From contig NC_089313.1 in NCBI RefSeq assembly GCF_036669915.1, positions 1,440,085 to 1,504,084 of the forward strand: DNA of 64,000 nt, given 5' to 3'. This document shows, piece by piece, positions 1-12,700 of the stretch. Both the position numbers and the translations under genes were made by a program. Each line of letters opens with the position of its first letter. The stretch's first letter is position 1. The notes under the pieces were generated by a model that was given only the letters and a program-made list of their open reading frames with translations, did not search any database and had not been told where the DNA came from. The DNA is from Pocillopora verrucosa. Lineage: Eukaryota > Cnidaria > Anthozoa > Scleractinia > Pocilloporidae.

Positions 1-1
1 T

Positions 2-716
2 GGACCAGGGGGTCCAGGAGGACCAGGAGGCCCTGGGGGTCCAGGAGGTCCAGGAGGTCCAAATGGTCCTACAACTGCTCCTCCAGGAAAACCCGGAGGA
101 CCTGGAGGCCCCGGGGGACCAGGAGGACCAGGTGGTCCAGGCGGTCCTGGAGGCCCGAAAACGGCTCCACCTGGTCAACCAGGAGGCCCCGGAGGACCGG
201 GTGGTCCTGGAGGCCCAGGGGGCCCTGGAGGACCGGGTGGACCTGGAGGTCCAGGATGTGTCATGCGCCCAGGAGCGAAAACAACACCAAAAAGCGGCCC
301 AACAAAGCCTGGAGGTGCAAAGCCAACAACCGGAAAGCCTTGTATCACTATACCACCAGGTAACGTGATGATCCAGCATTTCAAGGAAACGTTCCTCGAT
401 CTTTAACCTTTCTTATCTTTTGCTTTGCATCAAGTTTATTGTCATTTAACAGTTGTCTTTATAACTCAAAAAACTAAAATGTTTGCAATTGTTCTGTTCC
501 TACGTCTTTTTTGGGTCAAACCGATAACCTTATGGAAGAACTAGTTTATTAAATTATAATACAGAATATAAAAACGACTTTCTACATGAAATAACTGCTT
601 TTATTTTTATATTCGAGGCTTTACTGTCGTGAAGAAACCAACAACTATTCCTACGCGGCCAGTCGGACCATCTGGCCCCACAACAGGACCTGCTGCCACA
701 ACAGCGCCTAACAAAG
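2..716 (+). CDS. Gene A exons 1-2: Gly-Gly-Pro repeat stretch plus Thr/Pro linker
   Basis: Frame 2 is open from base 2 to the donor at 360. It encodes three blocks of (Gly-Gly-Pro)n separated by linkers such as [11 protein letters not shown] and KTAPPGQP, followed by a single Cys and a Lys/Thr/Pro stretch. The repeat runs off the left edge, so more lies upstream. Exon 2 (618-716) continues with a Pro/Thr/Gly linker, and both exons end in phase 1. This is Gly-X-Y spacing with X = Gly, which is unusual for a true collagen. The minus strand reads as Gly-Pro-Pro but hits a stop near 175, so the plus strand, with its matching splice sites, is the coding one. Confidence 0.8.
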
Positions 717-3700
717 GTATTATTATTTTTCTTTTTCTCTTCAGTTGTGATTTAACTTTTAAGTTCAGCTTCATTTAAAAAAATTAATTTCGTCGCATTC
801 CCTTGCTTTTGGCAGCCTTCTCCTCTAACAGTAGTATAGTTACCAAAGATCCTGCTTTGTTTATGTCTCTAATCATACCAACATATTATTCGCACATGGT
901 TTTTGTGGGAAAAAGCCAGGACAAGTAAAATCAAGCAGACTAAACGTTAATATCATTTAACGACAAATTTTGCTGAGACGTAATTAGGAAATTATTTAAA
1001 CAATGCTATGAATTAAAAAAACCGTCGATTGTTCCACAGTGTGCAAAGTTAAGATGGACATTGGCTTCGTAATCGACGCAGCTGGCGGCCTTAAGAAAGT
1101 ATTCCACTTCATAAAGAAATTCGTCTTGGAATTGGTGGATTCCTTTACTGTCTCCAGTCAGAATGTCCGGATTGGTTTAATTACGAACTCGTATCGCCCT
1201 GCAGTCAAGATAAGCTTTGGTCAGTTTAACAAGCCGACGCAAATAAAACGCATCACCCGCCTGCTACAGCCCGACGGTGGAGCACGCCTATCAGGAAAAG
1301 CGTTGACCCTTGCATTAAAGCGGCTCTTTCCCGCTAGCAAGGGCAAGAAAACGTTGGTTTACCTAACTGCGGGTAAATCGTCCGACCGAGTGCTTGGCCC
1401 AGTACAACAGCTTGTTGCTATGGGAGTAAATATCTTCAGTATCGGCGTTGGAACTAATGCTGATCTCAGTGAGATTCTCACGGTAGCTAAAGATCCTCAG
1501 CACTCGTACAAGACCAACTTTAGAGGCCTGGGAACTATAGTGAAACGCATTAAAGACAAAGCATGCGCAGGTTGGTAAGCCTTTCCTGATTTCAGAGGCA
1601 ATTTTGAAGGAGAAATTAAGGAGTGTCAGCAGACAGTCTATCAAAAATGGGCAAACCTGTAGCCCAATGACGTGACGTAACATTTGTCATTGGTAAATTA
1701 GTGGAAGAAGTAAGTACAATGCAAACTAAAAGTGAGTCTCCTAATATTAGCAACAAAGAGTGTTACCAAACGACGGTCGTTTCATAAATACATGTTGGAT
1801 TCTAATCATCACCATAAAAACGCACATTACTTTTAGTAAGATGAATAGAGTCAGATTTTTATATGACTCTCTTGTTTTCCCCCGCAGAGGCAGGAGGCAG
1901 TGAACAGGGACCGAAAAAACCCACTAAGAAACCAAGTAAGTACATGAGCAATTAACATATCGCACATGATTCCAGAGTTCACGTTTAACCCCATTTCGAA
2001 TTTATTAAATTTCCGTATCAACAGAACCACCGAAGGCTGTCGCTATTTTCCCATTGAACCAAAAGACTCGAGGAAAAGACATTGGTCCCCTGAGGAACAG
2101 CCCAGGACTAATATATGGTGTTCGACCCGCTCGTGGACCTAATGGTCAGCCTGGTGGAGCCATCAAATTCCCGAGATTTAAGACCGGCTATGTGGAGTTT
2201 CCGAACAGTGGGAAACTGGACACCAAGAATTCCATAACAGTGACTGCTTGGGTCAAACCGGACGCGCCAGGGAAAATAATTGAGTTCAGACCGAGAGGGG
2301 TGACTTTCGGCATTCGATCGCCGGATATTTTGTACGCTCGTTTTGTCCGCCGTAACGGTCGACCAACCAAAACTGTAAAAACAAGACGACGAGGAGTTAC
2401 CTTGCGACAATGGAGTTACTTAGCCATCACCTATGACCAGCGAACGGGAATGGGAACTATTTGGCGGAACTCTCGACCCATTGCTTTTCAGAAGCTCGGC
2501 TGGATCAGGCTTGCTACAAAGAAACCTCTTAGGCTTGGAGGGTTGACCCGTGGTCGGCGACCATTCAGTGGCAGTATCACGTGTCTTCAAGTTTACAGCG
2601 ATGCTTTGACTGGGCCTCAGATAAAGAATGTACAGAATGTTTGCTTTAAACCAGGTACTAATCACCAACCTCGACGTAAGATATACACTTAAACCAATTG
2701 AATATTGAACAACAATCAACCTGACATTTTGTCCTGATGCTGCTCATTCCAAGCTGCAATTAAACCATTATTTTCAGTTCACCCACCCTCATAGTCTTGG
2801 ATTTGAGAAAGGCCATGAACATAATTACTTGCCATTACGCTAAATTCAAAAATATTTTATCTCTGTCAGTCTTAACAGTGAAGACTGAGGACACACGCTT
2901 TAATTCAAATTCTTAAGTTCTTCATCAAAGTAGGATGGGAATGTAGATATGCGGGCTAAGTTATAGAATATAAAGTAACCAGACACATTTTTTTGGTACA
3001 ACAGCTTTTAAAGATACGGTGTGCTGCAATATTCCAGAATATTTTAGGAGTACGAGACACGCATAGTGTACTTTTAAAAATATACCAGCGAAGTATTCGA
3101 GCATAGTCAAGACGAATACTCCAGGTGTGCGCGGGGTATTGTGCGCGACTCGAATACCCTAGGATTCTAAAGCACCACGATCACGTATTCCATACTCGAA
3201 TACCAGAGATTACTTTGATTTTGCGCAGTGTTAGCCACAGAAATGCATTTGGTTGTTTTATACCATACATATCGCGGGTTAATGTTTTTTATTCTGTTTC
3301 CAGGGCAACCGACTCCCACCAGACCACCAACAGCCCCTGTTCCAGGTAGGAGAGCAATCGACGGATACCACCCAGGAGTTCTTATTTGAACTGATCTATT
3401 TTGAAGTCTAGATTTTATAAAATTTAATCCAAACATAATGTCTTCATCTTGCAAGGGAAGGTTTTTATCTTGGTATAAACACGGTATGACCAATTCAGTA
3501 GCGTTCCAACCTCCTGCACTCCGTCCGCATTTCAGACTGTTAAGCCTTTTATCTTCTTGTTTTAAAGTTTTTGTACTCTGAAAATGATACTGTTGTTGTT
3601 GCATGTTACCAGCTCTACCTCCTGCGATGGCATTCTTCCCCTTGAAGTCTAAATATGGTGCCCGAGATATAAGCCCAACGAAAAACCGTCCGGGAAAAAT

Positions 3701-6700
3701 CGTGGGTGCCTTACCAGCCCGAGGTCCTGACGGCCAGCGTGGTAGTGCTTATAAGTTCCGAGGCCGTCCCGATAGCTTCATCGAGTTTCCGAACAACGGA
3801 CGATTAGATGCAAAGGATTCTATAACCATTCTTGCATATGTAAACCCGGAGAGTGCTGGACCGATCTTCAATTTTAATCCCAAAGGATTTGGAGTGCATT
3901 TCTGGATGGTTCGAAAGAATGTTCTCTTCGCACGCTTTGTGAAAAGGTCCAAGAAGTTTACACGGCCTGTGGCTACGAACAGAGTGAAACCGGGCACTTG
4001 GAACTGGCTTGCAGCTTCATACGATAAGAACACTGGGTACGCACGTTTGTTCGTGGATTCCAAAATCTCAGCTGAAAGAAATCTCGGCAGAATAAAGCTT
4101 GCCACCAATTATCCCGTTAGAATGGGTGCACGAAAGGGAGATCGTCGCTTCTTCCGGGGGAAAATAACTTGTGTTCAAGTTTACAATGAAGCCCTGACAA
4201 GCCGGCAAATCCGAGCCGCGAGAAAGAGCTGCTTCAGACCAGGTTTGTCGCAGACCTATTTAATCTGATTTTAAATTTTATTCAAGGAAAATAGAGTTAC
4301 TTTCACTCTCTCTACACTGTTTTTTCGGAAATAGTATCTCTAATGAGTCTGAATGAGTCGCCAGTCAACATTTTAAGAGCAATAGAGTTTCTCTCTTTTC
4401 CGGTGCAGTCGATTTTACTGCAAGTATTATTACTTCTAGCGCCTCATTATGGCCTTGAAGAGAGTTCCATCGTAAAGAAAATGTTTAAAATGTTTGAATT
4501 AAAACAAAATTATGTGAAACAATGTTAGTTTAAATGTTCATTTTAGACAAGTTTTTATCGAGCGTATTTTCTGTTTCAGGTAAAGTCAAACCCACAAAGC
4601 CAATTTTACCTGTTACCAAACCTACACCGGGTAAGTCTCGTTTCCTTTTTTTTTTTTTTCTACATCATAAAACTTAACAGTTGTAAGAGTCTTAACAAAA
4701 CGTTTCTTTAGGAAAATGTGTAAGATATTTTTGTCCTCTGTTCAAACAGCTATCCGTAACTTGGTGGCCGTGTACCCACTGGACGCTACTTCTGGTGCAC
4801 GTGACCTCAGCCCTACCAAGAATCTTCCAGGAAAGCTTTCGAGTGTAAATATCGCTCCAGGCCCTGACGGCAAACCGGACACTGCATTGCGATTCTCTGG
4901 CAGTCCTAACAGTTACATAGAGTTCCCAAATAATGGAAGACTGGACACCAGGCGTTCAATCACTTGCATAGCATGGGTGTACAATGAAGGAAGGGGAGGG
5001 CCGGTGTTCCAATACGATCCACGTGGAGTGGGGGTTGGGTTAAGAATCATCGGCTTGGATCGAATTGAAGCGCTCATTGTCAGCCGAAACAGACGAAAGA
5101 AAATTCCTGTCGTGACTCGAAAGAGGTTCTTTAAGCCCAGGACTTGGACTTACGTAGGATTCTCGTACGATTTCCTTTCTGGTATTGTCACATTGTACGT
5201 TAATGCCAGGCCAGTCTTACGTAGGATCATTGGTCGAGTTCAGCTTCTTACTAACAAACCAGCCCGCGCGGGCTCAACCAGGCGTGGAAAACGATTCTTC
5301 CGCGGTCGCTTATCGTGTATACAGGTGTACAGCAGAGCTCTGACCAGGCGCGAGATCATTGCAGTGAGAAAAAGGTGCTTCAAAGGAGGTATGATAGGTG
5401 CAACAGAAATTAATTGAAAATGTAAGCCAGATTACCTGCGGGTTAACTTGTATGATAAATCCATGGCCAGTCTGTAGTCTGGTGTTTTTCAAATTGTTTT
5501 CCTCAATAAAATTTAATGAGTGTAATTACATTAATCGTATGCCTTTATTTTACCTTTTTTATTTTGTATAGCATCGAAATAATGTTCAGAGAAATTCAAC
5601 TCAGAAATCAAATCCAGTAACTTAGCAAAATTACGGTAGGAATAAGAAAGAGGCAAAGGAAAAACTGAGTGCAACAAACTTACTTGCACGGATTGATCTT
5701 ACAATACTGTTTAAGTCATTTTGTATCACTTGTTTCTCATTTGCAGCCGGAATAATTCCAGGAAAACCTTCTACAGGTAAGAAGTGAATGTCATTGTTGC
5801 ATAAATCACTCTTCGTTGTTCAGCGATACTTAGATGCGTTAATGTACCTATGATGATTCCAGGTACCCCGACGCCTGTGGCTACATTCCCACTCAGTGGT
5901 GTACTCAGTGGACGGGATATCTCTCCAAATAAGAACCCACGAGCAAAACTCCGTAATGTGCGGCCAGACAACGGACCCGATGGGCTCCCTTCAGGTGCCA
6001 TTAAGTTGAGAGGTAGTCGAGATAGCTATGTGGTGTTTCCAAACTACGGAAAACTGGACACAACGGACGAAATAACGATCACTGTATGGGTGAAGCCCAA
6101 AAGCGCTGGACCAATCTTCCATTATAAGCCCCAATCCTGGGGTGGAGTACATGTCTGGGTTGTAGGACGACCCGGTAATCGAAAGTTTTTCGTCCGATTC
6201 TCCACGCGTAACGGCAAAACTGTTCCAGCACTAAGAAGTAGGAAAATCAAAATGGGACGATGGCATTATCTGGCTGTTACTTACGATAAAAAGAAGGGAG
6301 TTGGAACCATTTGGAGAAATGGCTTCATTGATGCTCAGGTATTACAGACATAACAATAGACTGTTTTCACCAACTTAACACATTTGGACCCATTGTCAGC
6401 AATTAAGGAGAGCGATATGTTCACAGTGGTGATGACAACAGTATCCAGAAAGAAGTCTCGCACACAGAGTTCAATTTCCAACTAAACCTAATTTCTTTGC
6501 TTTTTTTTTGCTGATAGTCGCAGTCTTACGTTTTAGTTTGTTTGTGTTGTTACCTTCGGCTGACTTCTAACCTTCTTTCCAGTACCCTTTCTCATGGAGA
6601 GTAACAGACGCAATAGGTTAATGAACAAAGCAGAGTATCAGTCATTAACAATATCATTTGTTCGCCATTTAGCGCCGTGTTGGAATTTACAAACTCGCCA

Positions 6701-9700
6701 CTAACTACCCTGCTATTATGGGGCGAAAACCAGGGGATCGCCGCGTATTAAGAGGAAGCATCTCGTGTTTGCAAATCTTCAAGAAAGCTTTGATTGGACC
6801 ACAGATTCGAGCACAGAAAAGGAAATGTTTCAGACGAAGTAAGAGCTGCTTGCTTACTCTTTTTATATAAGAATAATTTAAGTCAAACAGAGACAGACAG
6901 ATGAACAGGAAGGGAAAGGAAAACAGACTAACTGAAAAACGTACCTACAAACTTACAGACAAATGTGCTTAAAGAAAGATAAAAAGAAAGACAGAAAGAT
7001 CAGTGTATCAGTTTTCTTACATTTTACAACCTAAATTATCTGATACTGAACTTGTGTTTTCTCTGTATTTTCTCTTCCAAGAACCAAATCCTAAAAGGCC
7101 CAAGCCGAAGCCAGGTGAGTTGTTGCAATACATGTTTGTAAGTCTTAGGGGTGATATCAAAGGACTGCAAAGAGTCGACCACAAACATTTTTCGCCTAGT
7201 AAAGAAGGCTAAGGTTAAAGAGTTGATGATGACTCATTGATGAGTTGATTCACTTACACGGTGGGATCTGAGATAAGTACGAGATCATTTATTAGCTTGA
7301 GGCCTGGCAACGATGACATAAACGAACCAAATGAACAGTTCCTAATGTCTGTTGTTCATACATGTGGTTTCTTTCGTTTATTATTTTGTCATTTGCTTTC
7401 AGTACGGCTTCATCCTCTTATTTTGTACAAAAGCGCTTCATGGGATATTTTTTTGTCCTTATTCTACAGCTCAGCCGATGCTCATGGGGCTCTATCCGTT
7501 TGATCCAATCAGTAGAGGCCGAGACAGAAGCCCCAATAAAGCACCTAAAGCTTTGTTCAGCAACGTCGCTTTGACCAGCGGTCCCGATGGCCGCCCAAAA
7601 TCTGCCGTTAAACTGCGTGGCCTCCCAAACAGCTACATTGAAATTCCCAATAATGGAAAACTGCGCACGACCAATTCCATCTCCATGTTTGCTTGGGTCA
7701 AACCTACAGGGACAGCAGGACCAATTATCAACTACGGCAGGGGACCCGCCTGGGAGACACACCTGTGGCAGACAGACCCCAAAACGCTCTTTGTTCGATA
7801 TGTGAAGATAGGAGGTGCCCCCACTCCGGCCGTTACTAAGGCAGCGCTGACGCGAGGCGTTTGGAATTTCGTCGGTACAACTTACGATGGAACTTATGCT
7901 ACACTTTGGGTGAATGGTAAAAAGGTCGCTTCGCGTAAAATCAACAGCATTCGTTTGTCAACAATTGGACCGATAAGGATCGGAGTGAAGAACGGCGATA
8001 AGCGTTACTTTAAAGGCGCCGTAGCTTGTGTGCAGCTCTATCGAGTTGCTTTACAGAAAAAGCAGATACGGAGAGCCATGAAAAGATGTATGAGACGTAA
8101 GTATCTCAAAAATGGAATTGGTTTATGTGTTCTAGGTATTTCAGATTTAGTGCTGAGAAATATTTCAGTAAGAGAGGAAACATGTTAAACTTCACCTTTT
8201 GGTGAATAAGTCGACTTGCATTAAACTTAAGCGGATATAACCATGTGAGAGCAGTTTTCCCATAATTCCTCTAGCAAAGAAATCGGATAAAATCTTGCTT
8301 TAGTCAATTAAATTATTGTTTGCATAAGCAGATATATTATGACATTCCTGGAGAAACATTTAAAGATCAGAGAAACCATCACTTTCTTTCTATTCAAAAG
8401 GGCGCGGCCCAAACTGTAATTGAACTCGATAATCGCGCGAATTTCATATAGTTCTTGCTGATAATATAATTAGAGAGATAAATGCTTCACACATGAGGTT
8501 CTATGTTTTTACGTTTAGCAACGCTGACAATTGACAACTGTTTATTTAGGACGCCCGTCTGTTCCCCGTACCACTCCACCCCCACCGCCACCAACTCAGG
8601 CGCCAGCATGTAAGTACAAAGGATTACCAATCCTGATTTTACAAAAATGAAGGAACAACTGAAGCAGCTCAGAACTCGTATCAAAATCTCTATCGCCAAG
8701 CCTCTATGGAGGAAGCATCGTAGCTATGTCATTAACGCTACGATACATCTGGCTGAGCCCGGCTAGCTCAGTCGGTAGAGCATGAGACTCTTAATCTCAG
8801 GGTCGTGGGTTCGAGCCCCACGTTGGGCGTTGCATTTCTTTTTAGCAGAAATGATATCCAGATACTAATATAATCATCTATTGGATTACGTACAAGCAAT
8901 TCAAGGCATAAGTATTTCCAAATGACACAATGAAACTTTTAACATTGGAGAAGATAAAAAACAGACTGAGATTTGTGTTTTGTCATGTATTTCTCTAGAA
9001 CCGTACTTTTGTAATGACCACATATAAATAAACGCTATATTTCAACATTTTATCATAGTTACCCCCAAACCAGTTGTCGTTTACCCACTCAACAAGCGGT
9101 ACCGAGGAATGGAAAAGCTGGGTCGGAATCCTCCTGCAATACTGAGTGGGGTGCGGCTTGCACGCGGACCTGACAAACGACCCGGCGGCGCGTACCAGTT
9201 CACTGGTAAACCCAACAGCTTTGTCAAGATCCCTAACAAGGGAAGAATGGACACCATGAAGGCTATAACGGTCCTTATATGGGCACTACCCAAAAACCGT
9301 ATGGGCCCCATTGTTCAGTTCGCCGACAAAGGATCAGCCGTAAGACTGTGGATGATGAGGAGAAACATGGTGTTTGCAGAGTTTGTGACCAGGCAGTCAC
9401 GTGATACCAAACCATATTTGGCAAGCGTTGATGGCGTATTACCTTGGAAATGGAATCACTTTGGAATGTCCTACGACAAGGCTACTGGTATAGCTACACT
9501 GTTTGTGAACAGTAAGCCAGTCGTGCGTAAAAAGATTGGTTATTTTGATCTATCAACCAATCACGATGTGTATCTGGGAGCGAGGCCAGGCGACAAGCAC
9601 GCCTTCCGTGGTCGAGTGTCGTGTTTACAGTTTTTCGACAAAGCTCTTACAAGTCACCAGGTTAAGAAGATGGAGACGAAATGTCTCAGAGCACCTGGTA

Positions 9701-12700
9701 GGTTACCACGCCGGTGAAATAGTATACTTAAAACTCCATTCATCGATTACGCTTGGGATTTTGTCACCGCGACTCGACTATTTTAGACTTTCATTTAACA
9801 TTTCAGTCCAAAGTTAGGATTACATAATTATTAGTCTACTTGGAGCACTGAGCCTCTTATATAAAAGTTCTTGATGTTACCCTGAAAAGCTGTTTTCAAA
9901 ATTCCCGCGAGATGCAATATTAAGGAGACAAACAAGAGAAGCTGAACATTATACCAAATGATTAAGCTCCAGTTACACGATCAGAGTACCTATTGCCCGG
10001 CTAGCTCAGTCGGTAGAGCATGAGACTCTTAATCTCAGGGTCGTGGGTTCGAGCCCCACGTTGGGCGCTAATATTCGTTTTTCATGTTACTTTTTGTCTA
10101 TCATTCTCTGATGTTTTCTGTCTCTCAAACAAACAATTTTTTGACAGGTGTTCAGCCGTCTATTCAACCAACTGTGAAACCTCCTTATAAACCGAAGCCG
10201 AAACGTAAGTAAACAAATTGCATCTCTGGCAACTTGAGCTGGTAAACAATAACTGAGAACTCAAAGACTTCTATCATTTTTACAAATGTAAAAAAAAGCG
10301 ACCAACATGATTTTTTATCCCACCTATAGCTTGTCACAAAGTGGTTGCAGTTTACCCACTGACTGCTCAAGATCAAGGGCGGGACATAAGCCATAAACCC
10401 AATCGACCCGCGCGGTTGCGGGGTGTTTATCCTGTACCTGGTCCTGACGGTCAACCCGGGACAGCGTATCGCTTCACAGGAAGACGCAACAGTTTTATTG
10501 AGTTCCCCAATAGAGGTCCTTTGGATACAAAGGACTCTATCACTTTACTAGCGTGGATTTACCCCCAAGGAAAACCTGGACCCATTGCAAACTATCATCC
10601 AAACGGATGGGGTGTACATTTCTGGCTCGAAACGCCAAGGACTTTGATGGCTCGCTTTACGCGGCGTGGAAAACGCGGTAGACGAAGGCGGCGCTACACT
10701 GTTGCTTTACGAAGCAAACGGATCCGATTGAATCGTTGGCAATTTGTCGGTTGTAGCTACGACAGGAAAACAGGGACGGCGAGATTGTGGATCAACAACT
10801 ATCAAGTGGCACGGAAGTACATCGGAAGGATTCGGCTAGCCACCAATTATCCAATTAGAATGGGAGAAAAGATTGGAGATAAGCGCCGATATTCCGGAAG
10901 AATCTCTTGCTTCCAAGTGTTTAACTACGCGCTGACCCAAAGGGAGATAAGAGGAAGACAGAGGACTTGCTTCAAACAACGTAAGTGACAATTGCTAACA
11001 ATGAGTTCTAGCGTAAAATATGTCGAGGTAAGTTACATTGTAAAGCAATCATCTATTCATAAATTTTAGCGTCATAAAAATCAGCAAATGATAGTTCATT
11101 TCTTAATAAATGGATTATTTCTCGTGAGAAACGCGGCTGGAAGTGAAAGCAATTCCTGGTGAGTTGGTTGATAAGCGTATCATTGCAATGTTTTTGTCAT
11201 TGAGTATCACACCCCTCAATGTTAATCAATCAGTGTTAAAATGAAAATGTTAACAGATATTTAGTGTGAGCTGATCTTATCTGTTGATTCCCAAATGTAT
11301 AGGTAAAGGTCCTCTTCGACCACGCCCATCAACTGGACGGCCAGTTTGTAAGTATCAAATACTTTTACTGCTTACCTGAATACACCTAGATAATCTAACA
11401 TAGGTTTACATCTTTCTCAGCTTATAAATTTTATGAAAAAATTTAAAAAAGAAATTGAGTAAATATTGATAATCTAATTACGTCGATTTTCAGATCTTCC
11501 CAGACCAGTGGCGTTCTTCCCACTGAACAAAGGTGCCAGAGGAAGGGACCTCAGAAACAGGAGCCCTACAGGAAGGCTCAATCATGTTCGTGCGGCTCCA
11601 GGTCCTCTCGGCCGACCAGGCGGGTCCATTCAACTTCTCGGAAAACGGACTAGTTACGTTCAGTTTCCTAACAGGCGCGGAGGTGCACTCGATACGTCAT
11701 ACTCTATGACGGTCTTGGCATGGATTTATCCTGAAGGTACCGCAGGGCCCTTATTTAACTACCATCCAAGCGCCCGTGGAGTCCATTTCTGGCTAAAAAC
11801 TCCAAGAACGTTGTATGCCAGCTTTATGCGTCGAAAGGGAAGAAAATACACCGCGCCTGTGAGGAGCAGATCCATACAGCTAAGAAAATGGCAATTTGTC
11901 GGAGCAAGTTACAACAGAAATACGGGCACAGCAGCACTATGGAAAAATGGAAGAAAGATTGCTAAAAGATTTATCGGTCGAATACGACTTGCCACTAACT
12001 ATCCAGTACGCATGGGAGCTAGGTCTGGAGACAGACGCTACTTTAAAGGACGTGTTACTTGTCTGCAAGTCTATTCAGTGGCGCTAACTGCAGCGCAAGT
12101 GCGACGTGCCGCTAAGAAATGTTTCAAGGCGGGTGAGTTATAAAGCCTTCTAAGATAGTTATCTTTGATTATTTATCCAGCTGATAATTTTGTTTTTGTT
12201 TTCTTCACTTCTATTTGAAGAAACATCATTCAAAATGTGCAGCGCGACTTTGATGTGGCTGAAAATGATCTTTCGGGAAAGATATCCGTTTAAAACACTT
12301 CATTTGGCATATTTACTTTCTGAAATGAGCGCGCGAATGTAGGCTAAATAATTTGTTCAACGAAATAACCTCGCAAATAATGCTATCTGTACCCTCTTAC
12401 CACTTGACACACTGCATTGGGTTTTTGAACCTTTAATGCTGTCAAAGGAAAAATCCGATTAAATAAGACACGGTTATCTCACAACCAATTGTCTAAATCG
12501 TATTTGCAAGCACCATATTGCCGCATATGTCTTCAGCTGTTTTACTATCTTATAAAATGGCAAGGGGTTTGTGCAATCCTTATGGGAGACCTTGCTTTGT
12601 CGGATATGTTGTATTGTATGTTAATATTAGGTTTCAAAGTAATCCTGCGCAATATCTTGATAATAGCCAAATAACATTTTTGTTATTCGCCAGCTCCAGC

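Noticed and set aside
175-384. Minus-strand Gly-Pro-Pro collagen-like open frame
   Set aside because: It hits a stop near 175 and lacks splice sites, while the plus strand is open across the exon with a matching donor and phase.
7352-7469. N-terminal extension of LamG 5 upstream of 7470
   Set aside because: It is intron read-through; the CTACAG acceptor and phase 1 linker exon at 7082-7114 define the true start.
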